A stretch of 64,000 nt of DNA from Sabellastarte sp. h YS-2021 (GCA_964017235.1 OZ024936.1:35548040-35612039); one strand, 5' to 3'. Shown: positions 1 through 11,436, numbered from the stretch's first letter. The notes: a model not told the origin generated them from the sequence alone. Made by a program: numbers and translations.

Positions 1-345
1 TGAGATACTAAGTTGTGGCAATGAGATACAAAGTCATGGGAATGAGATGCTAAGTCGTGGGCATGAGACACTAACTCATGGTAATAAGACTCTAACTTGT
101 GCGAACAAGATACTGAATGGTTACTACAAGATAGTAAATCCTAGTTTTCATTCATACCAACCCCTTATTAACTCATTCCCACCACCTATTAAGTCATTCC
201 CACCACTCACTAACTCGTTCCCACCACTTACAAACTCATTCCCACCACTTACTAACTCGTTCCCACCACTTACTATCTCCTTCCCCCCACTTAGTAACTC
301 CTTCCCAGCACTTAAATAACTTGTTCCCACCACCTATTAACTCAT
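1..345. repeat. 21-bp minisatellite, two inverted blocks
   Basis: Degenerate 21-bp units built around 'gag-ta-cta-a-ttgtgg-aat' run from the window edge to about 120. From about 150 to 345 the same unit appears in reverse complement (cccaccacttactaactc). The two blocks could fold on each other. The array runs off the left edge. Since 21 is a multiple of 3, both strands stay open and give spurious 7-residue-repeat frames. Confidence 0.8.
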
Positions 346-879
346 CCCCAGGAAAAATTAATATGCACACAGGGGTTAAAAATATTTATTATACATAACA
401 GTCATACCAGTGACTACTAACAGCTTGCCAGTATTATCAATTATTACTGAAACTAGTTAATAATATATAAAATTCATTTAAGATTTGTTACTAGACAAAA
501 GGCAGATAGAAAAATTATTTACAACATACATGAGCACATAATGGTATGGTTCCCCCTAAGGTGCACATTCGGCCACTATAACCCAGTTAGTAGTGAACTT
601 CTAAAAGAGAGTAATGCAATATACCTGTAATGATACCTGTAGGTGACCTGTGAAGGTCAATAGGTAGGTGACTAAGAAGAATAACCATCAAAATTGCTTC
701 AAATTATAACCATATTGGTATAAAAACTGGACATATAATGTAATAGGAAACATGCGACCTCTGATGTCACTAAAAGCCTACAGGCATAAGTAAACTTGAA
801 TGGTATGCTAGTAGATGGTTGGCCTCTATGTAAGTTAGGTATCATAGACAAAGAGATTGCTTGTACATTGGCATCAAAG
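346..879. other. AT-rich spacer, nothing recognised
   Basis: This is unique-looking sequence between two blocks of the 21-bp minisatellite. I see no coding pattern, terminal repeats or RNA gene in it. Confidence 0.5.
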
Positions 880-1222
880 CATGACTTAGTAACTCGTGGG
901 AATGACTTCATATCTTGAGGTAATGACTTGCTATCTTGTTGTTACGACTTGCTATCTTGTGGTAACGACTTGCTATATTGTGGGAACAACTTGCTAACTT
1001 GTGGGAATGATTGCTATCTTGTGGGAATGACGTGCTTACTTGATGGAATGACTTGCCATCTTGTGGGAAAGACATGCTAACTTGTGGGAACGATTTAGTA
1101 TCTTGTGGGAACGACTTGCTAACTTGTGGGGAAGACTTAGTATCACATGGTAATGAGTTATTAACTTGTGGTAATGAGTTGCTAACTTGTGCACATGCCT
1201 TCTTATCTTGTGGGAAACGGAT
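880..1222 (+). repeat. 21-bp minisatellite, second block
   Basis: About 16 degenerate units of 21 bp (gacttgctatcttgtgggaa) occur in the same orientation as the block at 1-120. They belong to the same family as the first block, separated from it by about 530 bp. Long frames on both strands here are products of the repeat. Confidence 0.8.
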
Positions 1223-2214
1223 AAAAAATGACAAGAAATCAGTTCTATGTCCCTTCCTGGTCTCCATATCAAATTATCAAATTATGCCCACAAACTGAAA
1301 ATGTTTCTACATACTTGCAAACTATGCTTTCATTTCATCAAAATACAAAATGTTTCTACGTACTTGCAACCTATGCTCTCATTTTATCAAAATCCTTGCT
1401 TTGTTGGGCCTCCTCCATAACTTCACCAAATTTCTCTCAACTTAAACCAGACTTAAAACTCCCTAAGATTAAACCAAACTTAAGAATCACTGTGAGGTCG
1501 CCTTTTATTTTTAATTCTTAGATTATGACTGCCTCTATTTATTTATCTTTCAGCTTGATCTAGGGTGGCCTGAATTCTAATGTAGAAAAATTCAACTATC
1601 TGCATATTGACTAGGGTAAAGTGCACAAAATTTACCTACACTAAAATTATCTTTGCATAGAGCTGCAAATTAAGTTATTTTACATGCGAGCACACAATGG
1701 AACCATGTGAATGAGGCATCACAAGAAAATAAAACAGATTTCTGACAGACCAAATACAGAAGCTTCTTCTTCAAGCCAGATGTCCGTTCATTTATCCTGC
1801 TCTTTTATCATTATTGAAGTGTGGTTTTATTCATCATTGCTTAGAGATCAAGTATGTAAAGAAACACTTGTGTTAAATTTAATCATATACAAATGTTATT
1901 CCATTTTTATTGCCATCCTGAATATGTGGTTTCACAGGGATAATTTGTTTAATTCAAGGCTTTTGAGAAACAGGGCCCATATTATAAAAGACTTTATGTC
2001 AGCTCTGTACATCACTTTATGCAACAATACCACACTTATGTTGGCACACTTGATTGTACAAATGAAAAGCTTCAGATATTTATAGATATGAAAATCAGAA
2101 TCCCCCAGTCTTTCATACCTTTTGTTTACTCATACAATAAATACTTGTACAGTTCTTTATTTCTTTATTTTATTGTTTTACATCATGTCCGTTACCTATG
2201 TTTGGGTTATATTG
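1223..2214. other. AT-rich spacer, nothing recognised
   Basis: Several short open frames occur, up to 124 codons at 1711-2085, but they lack repeated codon-usage bias, recognisable domains or splice context. I do not call genes here. Confidence 0.45.
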
Positions 2215-2335
2215 TGACGGGTAGTTAGAAGGATGGAGGAAACCAGTACATACAGTTGGTCTGCACTGTAAACTGTTTATTAATGGTAAGCAACTACCAT
2301 TTTTCCCACTTGAGGTCAGGACATGATTGGAACTC
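2215..2335 (-). repeat. Dispersed short repeat, SINE-like family (copy a)
   Basis: The segment 'gaggaaaccagtacatacag ... ctgcactgtaaactg ... ggtaagcaactacca' recurs at 8700-8870 and, in part, at 43690-43790. The 8.7 kb copy carries a tRNA-like B box on the minus strand, so I class all three as one tRNA-derived family. This copy is diverged in the promoter part. Confidence 0.45.
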
Positions 2336-3069
2336 CCATCTAGTCCATACAGGTTAGTACTTGTGCTATCTGTCAGTCACTTGGTTCTTATAAGTGTATT
2401 GGTGGGTATCAATGCGACTGCAATGGGCAGAACATATTGCCTCCGACCGAGTTCAAAATTGGCACGACATGTATTGCGTGGGAGATTCTGTTTTGCTTCT
2501 GCTGATATGACCTTATTATGAAGTAACATAAATTTATCCTTGGTGTATTTATCATGGAGATAGCTTGATGTTAATCTGAAAGGCTGTTGTTTTGAGAATA
2601 CGGTAACCATCTGGACTGGTAGTTTCTGGTTTAGCAGACAACCTGGTATGGCTTATGTTTACACGAAACATGGACTTCAGCTACCTCTAAGCACACATAT
2701 CCCAAGCATAACTGACACACTCATTAGTATCAAACTGATTTGAAATGATATGGGATGAAGTTATATAAAAAGTGCAGGCATTTGGTTATTATAAAATATA
2801 CAACCATAATAAAGAACCAGTTTAAAGCCATAAATAAAAGATGCATACTCTAAAGAATACAAGGGGTAATATTCCTCCTCAACTATTAGTCTTGGAACAC
2901 AAATAAGGTCCGAACGGAGAGCTTTATATTTAAAACACAAATATCTTTCTTAAAGGTACAGCTTTAAAAACTTATTTTATCAATCAAAATTTTAGGTGCA
3001 GGTGAATTCATATAATTTATTTGGGGAAAAGGAATGCTCTAATTTTGTCATGTTATACTTTTTGCAAAG
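2336..3069. other. AT-rich spacer, nothing recognised
   Basis: There is no supported gene. Frames at 2327-2521 and 2377-2610 overlap on opposite strands and look like chance. Confidence 0.45.
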
Positions 3070-3800
3070 AAAATTTATGGGTGTTGTATATGATAATGGA
3101 TGTTGTACACAGATAAACTCGATAGATTTTGTTTACAGTTGTTAAATTCTATGGATGATGTATACAGTTGTTAAATTCAATGGATATTGCATACTGTTGT
3201 TAAATTTTATGGATGTTGTATACAGTAAAACTTTATAGATAATTTGCAGCAGTTGTTTTATTGTATGGCTGTTGTATGCAGTTGTTTAAACTCTAATGCA
3301 TGATGTATACATTTGTTAAAGTCTATGGCTGCTGTATACATTTGTTAAAGTCTATGGCTGCTGTATACATTTGTTAAAGTCTATGGCTGCTGTATACATT
3401 TGTTAAAGTCTATGGCTGCTGTATACATTTGTTAAAGTCTATGGCTGCTGTATACAGTTCTTAAAGTCTATGGCTGCTGTATACATTTGTTAAAGTCTAT
3501 GGCTGATGTATACAGTTGTTAAAGTCTATGGCTGCTGTATACATTTGTTAAAGTCTATGGCTGCTGTATACATTTGTTAAGGTTTATGGCTGCTGTATAC
3601 ATTTGTTAAAGTCTATGGCTGCTGTATACATTTGTTAAAGTCTATGGCTGATGTATACATTTGTTAAAGTCTATGGCTGCTGTATACAGTTGTTAAAGTC
3701 TATGGCTGATGTATACAGTTGTTATATTTTATTGCTACTGTATATAGTTGCTAAATGCCATGGAAGCTGTATACAGTTGATAAATTCTATAAATCCTGTG
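3070..3800 (+). repeat. 29-bp minisatellite upstream of gene copy 1
   Basis: Units of 29 bp (tatggctgctgtatacattt plus gttaaagtc) are near-perfect from about 3300 to 3720 and more diverged on both sides. Variant units replace 'gctgct' by 'gctgat' and 'catttg' by 'cagttg'. The array ends about 60 bp before the first coding exon of secreted-protein gene copy 1, so it occupies that gene's presumed promoter-proximal region. Confidence 0.9.
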
Positions 3801-3861
3801 TAATCGTTTTGTTTATCAGGAAATATCCAGTGTGTCGAAGCAGATCAGGATTATTTGAATT

Positions 3862-3913
3862 ATGAGGATTTTAATTATTGTGGTGCTCATTGCTTCAGAA
3901 TATCTGACAGCAA
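3862..3913 (+). CDS. Copy 1 exon 1: signal peptide
   Basis: ATG at 3862 opens a frame with M-R then a hydrophobic core I-L-I-I-V-V-L-I-A and a small-residue end T-A, typical of a signal peptide of about 17 residues. The exon ends with one base of a split codon before GTAAGT at 3914, a strong donor. Phase 1 matches copy 2 exon 1. No clear TATA box is seen between the minisatellite and the ATG. Confidence 0.7.
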
Positions 3914-6900
3914 GTAAGTAGATCAAAACATGTTATTTATTCTCAGCATTATAACACTTGTAACAGGATTGAAGATGTATTCACGTCAAGTAAATATTTA
4001 ACAACAGTAAAAAATTTTAATGGTTTGCTGGAAAATATTATATAGACTCTCGTTTATTTATAGTGTGTGTCAATATTTCCCAGTTGAAGTCTGGGGTCCT
4101 TATTATTATTATTAAGTAAATATTATACACCCTGGCACTGGCAGTAAGTGATTTATATTCAAATTTTCAGTCGCAAAAGTTTATTTTCTTACCAGAAACC
4201 ACAGTGCAGGGCATTTTGTATTTCAATTTCAAGGGTGAAAGACACCTTTCCTCCTCCGTAAGGCGTTAACACCTTTTCGCAGGATATCTTTCATCACTTT
4301 CTTACAGGTTACCACTTTAACGCTACACTGCTTCAACCAGTCATATCTCCAAATAACAACAGTCATTACTGAAATTAACTTGATTGTGTGATGGGGCCTT
4401 TTTATGTTATAGTTTAATTACAATTACAATTTGCGTAGATTATGTTTTTGTGAAAAGAAAACCTCAAATGCCCATACATATAATTTATAAGTTTTAAATA
4501 TTTACTGTGTTTACATCAACTTAACCTTGTGTCCTATCTTACTCAATATAGAACTTAATCTCTTCAGCTAACCTAAAACCTAAATTAAATGCTTCATCAT
4601 TGTACTCAGTTTCACCTTATCTGACCTTGGGCCTCGACTGTATTCAAAACCTTGGGAAATAATGCTTCAGTCTGGATAATCTTGAGAATTTGATAGCCTG
4701 TAATACCACAGATCAGTAGAAAGTGCTGCGGAGAAAATAAAACAAAAATATGGAAATACTTGTCCTTAGAATCAAGATTTTACTTGTTTTAAACATAATA
4801 GTGTTTTACAATGATAACTTGATTCATAAAATGGAAATTTCATCCAATAATACCCACCTTGAAATGGCAGCTTAAGTTGGATTCAATTTGATTTATTTGC
4901 GTTTTGTCTTATTTATCTCATACTACATGGCTCATCACATCATCTAGTTGGGGTTAGAGGAAAGTAATTGTTACTGGTTGGTCAACACAACCAAGCATTG
5001 GCAGAAAATTTTGGAGCTCAGATCCATGATCGCTGTGTATGTGTGTATGTATGATACTTTAGGTGATGGGTTGGACTGCACAGTAAATACAAAGAAGAGG
5101 ATCCTCAACCACCACAAGCATCAGTCAGGGACATCTGGCTTCCTGGTGCAGTCTGATGTTGCCAATGTTGAAGACATGCTGAAGGGATCGAGAAAAACAC
5201 TGAAACTTACACAATCGTTTAGCTTCACTTTACAAGGTAAGAGGGAAGCCCGAGGGGTGCAGATAGCAATCTTATAAATGTCTTTGACATGTGTTGTACT
5301 TTGGCTGAGTAAGCTTAGTTGTTGCTGTAATTTCAGAAATATTTGGCTCTTATTGTGTTAAAGTAGGACCCATGAATGTCATCGATTCCACTGATTCCCA
5401 ACAAATACTGATATGCTATTAATCTTGTGAATAAAATTCACACAATCTACCAGAAAATAGTACTTCTTGAGACATATTCTCTTATCAATGCTTAACAACA
5501 TGTCCCCTGTAAAACTAAACTATTTAGTGACGCAAACAACTGAAAGGAGAATCTCAAGAAGAAACCAATTTAACAAAGGCTTTGAACATGCCTGGAAAAG
5601 CAACTGTATTGTTAACGACCAGGGGACAGCTTTTGTTGTAATAAGATTCTGTTGAAAAACTGAACAGTGATCATGTTAAAGCTCTGATCTGTTTCCACCA
5701 TATCCAGATAGATGTGTTCATAACAAAAAAAAAGGGATAAAGAAAGAGTGCTTGATTATAAATAACTTCATACTTTTTGCAGCTAACGGTACTCGTAAGA
5801 CTGAATACAAGGAGATACAGAAGGGATTCTGGCCAAAGCTCTTCTGTTTCACCTCCAGGTGTGTGGGCATGGTAACCCGTGACATCATTGGCAGGACTCC
5901 TGACCCCAGGAGCCAGCTGAATTCTGATGGGAGGGGGCACTGGATTCATTGGTGGGGTGAGAAGCATACACCTCAAATATTTGTTATTTTGCTGTCGTTT
6001 TGTTATACTATACTGTTGAAATGATCCTGTGTACAGAAATATAAATTTAAAAATATATAGGTTTATTATTCCACCAACAGACTCAGGAAGTCATGTTGGA
6101 CGCCAACCCAAGGGCAGGGGCCAACTGGAGTTGTGCCTTGCGCCAACTCACGGGAGTGAGTTGCCAATTTATTCCCCTAATGCCCAGTACTAGTCAGTGG
6201 CCACATGGCTTGTGATTGGTCAATTATTGACCCCAAATGTGGTTTCTATCTTAAGTTGTGACTGCACCATCTTGATCCTCTGATATAATTGGCTAATTAT
6301 TTAGCTGCAAGTAGTCAAGTATACAAGGTAACCTTTTAATTGTAATTTAGTTATTAAACATATTTTAATCTGTCAGTACCCGTAAACTGATGTTACAATG
6401 TGATTTTCATGATTTATCTGTACTGTTTATATATTTATATTTTTCACTTTAGTAACATAGAGATTTTTACTGTATACAACAATGTGTCATTTTATACAAG
6501 GCAAAATTGAAACAACACTGATTTCATTTACACTCACATTTTTCTACATAAAGATTTACTAATGACTAAGTTATTTAATGACAGATATGCTTTCCATAGA
6601 ATTTTTAATTCATATCAAACTGCTGTTATGGTGAACATATATATGTTTTAAATGTAAGTAAAGTATGGTAAAACGTGTATTTAATCATGTACAGTTCAAT
6701 TATTTTATACAATCTCACTACCTGATGACACAGGCTCATTTGCCTCCAAAAATATGAAAAAAATCATGTATTTTTGAAAAGATAGTTCCATGTAGAGGTT
6801 GCAGAGTATTCCAGGTTTATGTTTATATTGTATATGTAACAGGTTTCCTAATCATATGAAATTGTTGCTTAATGGTTGGCTCAGAGTTACACGTCACATA

Positions 6901-8391
6901 GAACATTGTAGCAAAGATTGAAAAGTTAACATTTTGTGAAATACTTTGATTGTTCTTTAAAATTGTTCGAAAATTTGTAAATATTTTAGGTTTATAGTCA
7001 TAATACAAAACATAAATATAACAGACGATACATAATTGGCTATAACAGTTTAACAATATACCAAGTATTAGAAAAAGAAAGCACAATATATTCCTAAAAT
7101 TATGTGCGCTAATATAAAAATGCACAAATAATTATAACCTAAAATGTAATCACTGGATCACTGGGTAATAACATATTGTTTGATCTTCCATGAATCACAA
7201 ATAAAATGTGCATGTTCCTTTTTTATGTGATTTCAGAATAACTTTCAATTTTTCTTCTTTGGACGTTTTTTTATTTTTTTTTAAATTTTTTTTTTTAATT
7301 TAGAGCATTTTTTTCAATAACGCTATGTCCAAACATTTACAGAGAAAATTGGTTTCATCTTTAACATATTCTTGTCTTACAACTTAAACAAGTCATTTTA
7401 TCTTTTCAAATTCATATACATATGTTGGGCGCGAAGTACCGATCTGCGCAATCTCAAGATTTCACTTGCGTGATCTCGTCATCAAAGTCATCAAAAGATC
7501 ACGCGCCCATCTCAAGATTGCTCAAGCAATCTTGAGATGGAGCTGCTCCAACTCACAATGATTTCTATCAGAGAATCTTGATGTGATTGGCTGTGTTTAT
7601 GTATTGTGTTGGTCAATGATTGGCAGATTTTTACAACACACTTTATTATGAGATTTAAGTAAGTATAAAACAGGTTTGTACATAAATGGATATTAAAACA
7701 GTAAATAAACATATTACAGGACATTAAACAAACATATTACATATTACAAACACATCATAAACATACATTAGTATATCTGATCAATTGAATTGAATGTGTC
7801 TTCTCCCTTTGCAATTAATTCACTTGATGGCCCCTGATTAACTCCCCTTATTGTAACAAGCTAATTGGATGACACATGGCTTCTCAATTTGCAATTGATT
7901 CACTGGATTGCATATCATACCTTAACTCCCCCATTCATTGTAACAATATAAATGAATTATATGTGGCCTTTCTATTCTAATCACTTAATGAAACAGAGAT
8001 AACCACCCATAATTGGTATATGTTGTTGAAAATAAAAATCATTGTGAGTTGGAGCAGCTACATCTCGAGATTGTTTGAACTATCTCAAGATGGGTGTGTG
8101 ATCTTTTGATGACGAGTTCTCGCAAGTGAAATCTCGAGATCGCGCAGATCGGTACCCAACAGGTATATTGCCTTCAACATCTTCTTATGTTTGAGTAAGT
8201 CATATCGGAAGATAGCGTCATTGTATTTTCTGTCCTTACAGAAGTTGCTGCCTTATCCAAAGAAGTTTAAACAACACTGCCTACCAGACACCGGCCCATT
8301 CGGGCGCGTGAAGTATAACTTTGCGCAGTCGCATGAGTGTAATACCATTGAAGTGAGAGGACTCTTCATGCGGGCATGTGTGGATAAATAA
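3862..8391 (+). CDS. Secreted six-cysteine protein, gene copy 1 (four exons; possibly broken)
   Basis: A predicted spliced gene with coding exons 3862-3913, 5063-5236, 5783-5956 and 8242-8391. Exon 1 is a signal peptide, so the product is probably secreted. Six cysteines align with gene copy 2 (19007-27233): one in exon 2, a C-F-x3-C pair in exon 3 and three in exon 4. Both copies share G-R-T-P-D-P-R in exon 3. Introns 1 and 2 are phase 1. The exon 3 donor (G then GTGAG) is phase 1, but exon 4 aligns with copy 2 only in phase 0. A simple join therefore shifts frame and stops early. This could be a pseudogene, a one-base sequence error, or use of a weak alternative acceptor near 8215. I do not recognise the family. 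Expected length is about 182 residues if the frame is kept. Confidence 0.7.
5063..5236 (+). CDS. Copy 1 exon 2
   Basis: The exon is 174 bp, flanked by 'actttag' and GTAAGAGG, phase 1 to phase 1. It encodes 58 residues starting near S-D-G-L-D-C; this cysteine aligns with G-S-C of copy 2. The end, S-F-S-F-T-L-Q-G, aligns with copy 2 S-T-S-F-T-L-K-G, placing the intron at the identical residue. Confidence 0.75.
5783..5956 (+). CDS. Copy 1 exon 3 with C-F-x3-C and G-R-T-P-D-P-R motifs
   Basis: The acceptor 'ctttttgcag' ends at 5782. The exon encodes A-N-G-T-R-K, then L-F-C-F-T-S-R-C and I-I-G-R-T-P-D-P-R, ending H-W-I-H-W-W-G before GTGAG. Copy 2 has the same motifs in the same order. The donor lies one base later than needed to match the phase-0 exon 4 (see findings). 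Confidence 0.75.
5957..7422. other. Copy 1 intron 3, first part: AT-rich, nothing recognised
   Basis: There is no supported coding sequence. A short G+C-richer stretch near 6080-6200 contains small palindromes (actcacgggagtgagt) and could be an eroded element end. The rest is A+T-rich with poly-T near 7260-7310. Confidence 0.45.
7423..8162. mobile_element. Long inverted-repeat element (MITE-like) in intron 3 of copy 1
   Basis: The left arm (about 7423-7560) and right arm (about 8036-8162) are reverse complements over about 125 bp with scattered changes. The ends are TGTTGGG and CCCAACA, and both arms contain 'accgatctgcgc' and 'gagttggagcagct' or its complement. No internal gene is seen. It ends about 80 bp before the exon 4 acceptor. 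A clear target duplication was not found. Confidence 0.75.
8242..8391 (+). CDS. Copy 1 exon 4 (terminal)
   Basis: The acceptor 'ctgtccttacag' with a good pyrimidine tract precedes an open frame of 49 codons and a TAA at 8389-8391. It contains Q-H-C-L-P, E-C-N-T-I-E-V and R-A-C-V-D-K, aligning with E-Q-C-I-P, R-C-G-E-I-L-V and T-G-C-I-D-E of copy 2 exon 4. This alignment holds only in phase 0. In phase 1 the exon stops after about nine codons. Confidence 0.7.
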   Translation, partial: KLLPYPKKFKQHCLPDTGPFGRVKYNFAQSHECNTIEVRGLFMRACVDK

Positions 8392-8461
8392 TGTGTGCTA
8401 AAAGCTCAGACTGCAGACTCAACCCAATTACAAAAGATATATGTTATCATAAGCATCGTAT

Positions 8462-8467
8462 AATAAA
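8462..8467 (+). promoter_or_regulatory. Polyadenylation signal AATAAA, copy 1
   Basis: A canonical AATAAA lies 71 bp after the copy 1 stop codon. It is the nearest such hexamer downstream and a plausible 3' end signal for the gene. Confidence 0.45.
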
Positions 8468-8699
8468 TTATCGATATCCAACTATGTTCTACTTCAGGAT
8501 CAACAAATCTATACAACACCAAAGAGTGAGCTATTTATACATAAACAATGAATTTTGTCTACCTTATTCATGAAAACTGATGTATCCCAGATCATCTTAG
8601 TACATCTGACCAGCCCAGTCTTTCTGCTTGAATACTAGGCATTTGGAATACTATTTAGGTTCAGTGTCAAGTTTAACACACTGCATAATAGTTTGTATC

Positions 8700-8870
8700 A
8701 CAATAGATAGCTTTAAGGGAGTGGAAACCATTACAGCAGATTCTGCATTGTAAACTGCCCGGAACCTGGTAAGCAACTACCAACTTTCACACACATGACC
8801 TGGGGTTTGAACCACTGACCTCAAAGGTGGAAGGCGAGTGTTACCCACTGCATTACCTAACCCCCTGAAT
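8700..8870 (-). repeat. tRNA-derived SINE-like repeat
   Basis: On the minus strand the segment reads 'acactcgccttccacctt' followed by 'ggtcagtggttcaaacccc', resembling a tRNA anticodon arm and a GTTCAAACC B box. The other part matches the dispersed family seen at 2215-2335 and 43690-43790. It is probably a Pol III-derived SINE fragment rather than a functional tRNA, since no full cloverleaf is evident. Confidence 0.5.
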
Positions 8871-9342
8871 ACTAGGTAGATTATAAATATATGTTGGATG
8901 CTCACAGTCACAAGAGTAGTACATACAAAATTTTAAAAGAGACCTTTATGTCTTCAAAGGCATTACTTTAAAAGAGTTGTATTTGATACTTATGTCATCA
9001 AGTCAAAATCCTTAAATTAACATTCAATGCATGGTTAATAATAATAGACAAAATCAATAAGATAAGGACCTATCAGGTGAAAGGTAATATTAAACCGCAT
9101 TTACTAGAAGCTCCAAAATTTACTGCATCAGTATTCAGTAATAAACTGAACATTCAAACCTCTCAACAGACTGTGCCTGAATATTTTCTTGTTGTTCAGT
9201 TCAGTACAGTCTTCTTTCAAAGGCAACAAATCTGATATTTTAGATTCTAATAAATTATAGAAAATGGCTCATATAAAATTTATAAATAAGAACACATGAG
9301 CACTTCAGTTTGTCGGTTTTTAAAACTTTAGTAACTGAACTT
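8871..9342. other. Spacer, nothing recognised
   Basis: AT-rich sequence between the SINE-like repeat and the left end of Harbinger element A. No gene or repeat structure was recognised. Confidence 0.45.
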
Positions 9343-9468
9343 TAAGCGGGTGTTCCACTGGAGCAGACCAGTCGGTAACTATGTCTTTTTGTGGAGTTGG
9401 GACCAATGTTTACATAGTTGCTTAGGGTCAGTTGTAGTTTCCAGGCTTGTCAGAAGAGTTGGTGAAAC

Positions 9469-9484
9469 ATCAAACATGTTTGAT
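9469..9484. promoter_or_regulatory. Subterminal palindrome ATCAAACATGTTTGAT
   Basis: A perfect 16-bp palindrome lies about 123 bp from the left end of Harbinger A. The same or nearly the same site lies at a similar distance from an end in Harbinger B and in three related TAA-flanked elements (see findings). It may be a transposase or accessory-protein binding site; this is inference. Confidence 0.55.
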
Positions 9485-9890
9485 ATTTCTGTGACCGTTG
9501 CCGACCCTTGTAACAGACCCTAATTTCATCCACCTAGCAACAGACCTGTCAGTTAACTTAACGGTCTGTTGGTTACACTTCCTGCCTTAATTGTTGGTTA
9601 ATGAAACAGGCCTGTCTCTATCAAGTATCCGGCTTGTACCAAACATGGTGTTCCAGACTGTATGTGATGACAAACAGACTGTGTGGGAAAACATACAGTA
9701 CAATAGGTAACTTCAGCCAGCTTGTCTGTAAATGTTCCCGACTGGCCTGGAAAAGTTACTTTTACCATCTGGGTCCTACAGTCAGGAATTTTTATAACCG
9801 ACAGGCAAGAAAGTTTAGCAGACAAGTTGTAAACAGTAGCTGAAAGGCCTGTTACAGTAACAGACAAGCCTTGAAAGTGACCGACAGCCA

Positions 9891-11382
9891 GGTGTAGCAT
9901 CAGATAATGTATCCCTCAAAAAGTGTTTGGGGATACCGAATATGACAAGTGGGGCTGTCAGATTCTGTATCCCCTGTTTATTTCTGTACCCCCTTGTCAT
10001 ATTTTGTATCCCCTGAGGTGGAGCTAGTCCTAGCGGCATTCGAATCACATGTGCATCTAGTTTGTTTTGCTTTGTGATTAACAAATACAATGTTTGTTGT
10101 GCCTATATGATGTATTAGTCTAGCATTCTTTTGAACTTGATTTGTTTAACCTCTGGTTGAGTGACCGGCTAACAGTAATAATGGGCATTGTTTTAAGACG
10201 CTTTAATGTGTTTTGGATGTGATATTTTACATGTTTATCTGTTTATAAATGAAAAGCTTAATTTAATCATAATTTTCACTTGTTTAAATGCTAAGTTCTT
10301 TAAAAGACAATAGACAATTACCCATCCGGGTTGGGTCTTGTACATTTGGACTCATATAACCTGATAGAAAAGTCCATTTTGATGTGCATATGGCAGAAAT
10401 TCATTAAATTAACTTGTTTGATTTATTATATTTTCATATTAATTAGTGTCATTTGAAGAGGAAATTTTATAATTCTTTGTTACATTTTATAAACAGGGTC
10501 ACCTATAAAATCATCCTACATAAAACTTAGTTTATTTAGCCCCATTATTTAGAATTAAGCCTCATTATATTTAGAGATTACTTTGATGTTGATTTGTTTC
10601 ACTTTATGATTTGGGGTATTCCCTATTGTGTACTTCACCCACCCCAACTGAAACAAATCAGCATAAATATAATGTTGTACAAATCTAATTCAGAAATCAT
10701 CCCAATGAATGACAAATCAACATCAAAGGGATATTTTAATGTTCAGGAAACACAATTCATTTTAGTTTGCTACAATTCAACACTATTGGTTGAGGCCAGA
10801 TTAAATATTTATATAAAATCAGAAAGAATGCACAAACTAAAACTTCTGTATAAAGGTCAGTTAAGTTGATCAATATTTATGTTTTTACAAAATGTCATGT
10901 AATTTTATTTTATTTGCACATGTTTGTTAATATTTTGATTGTATTTAGCATAAAAATCATTGTTGAATTTTATTAATTTAAATTGGCCTGATATGTTTTC
11001 ACACATCTTAAGATAGGTTGATTCCTAAGTTTGGCTCCAACATCAAAATGTCTTTTTATACAATGTGTTTTAACTTATTTGGGTCTTGTTGCATAAATAA
11101 AGCTTATACAATGTGTTATCAAAGTCTGTTTAACACCTTTTTTATAACAACCCAATGATTATATCTTGTTTTCATATAATTGGCCTTAATATAACTTGCC
11201 TTAATCTCCCTCCCCAAAGGCCACCTCAAAGGGATACAGGTTTTGATGGGATACAATATTTGATTGTCAAATTGTGCATCCCCTTAATTCCTCTATTGTT
11301 GAGGATACAAAATATTTTGTATCCCTAAAAGATCAAAGAGGGGATACATATTTGATGGGGATACATAATTTGGTGTTACACC
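9891..11382. mobile_element. Inverted-repeat element nested in Harbinger A, rich in GGGATACA motifs
   Basis: The left end GGTGTAGCATCAGATAATG matches the complement of the right end over about 25 bp with four or five mismatches. Both subterminal regions carry several copies of gtatccc or gggatac pointing toward the ends. No transposase gene is visible; frames at 9815-10090 and 10594-10869 have no recognisable domains. No target duplication was identified, so the superfamily is unknown. Confidence 0.65.
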
Positions 11383-11429
11383 GGCAATAATTTCTCATCT
11401 TACGGCCTGTCAGTTTCAAAATTTGTGGC

Positions 11430-11436
11430 TATAAAA
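11430..11436 (+). promoter_or_regulatory. TATA box of Harbinger A ORF1
   Basis: TATAAAA lies about 210 bp upstream of the ORF1 start codon. Equivalent TATA boxes precede the other three Harbinger genes in the window, which supports this one. Confidence 0.55.

Noticed and set aside
908-1298. Frames of 78-119 codons with seven-residue repeats
   Set aside because: They are translations of the 21-bp minisatellite on both strands.
8700-8870. Functional tRNA gene
   Set aside because: A B-box-like motif is present, but no full cloverleaf with acceptor stem was found and the segment belongs to a dispersed family.
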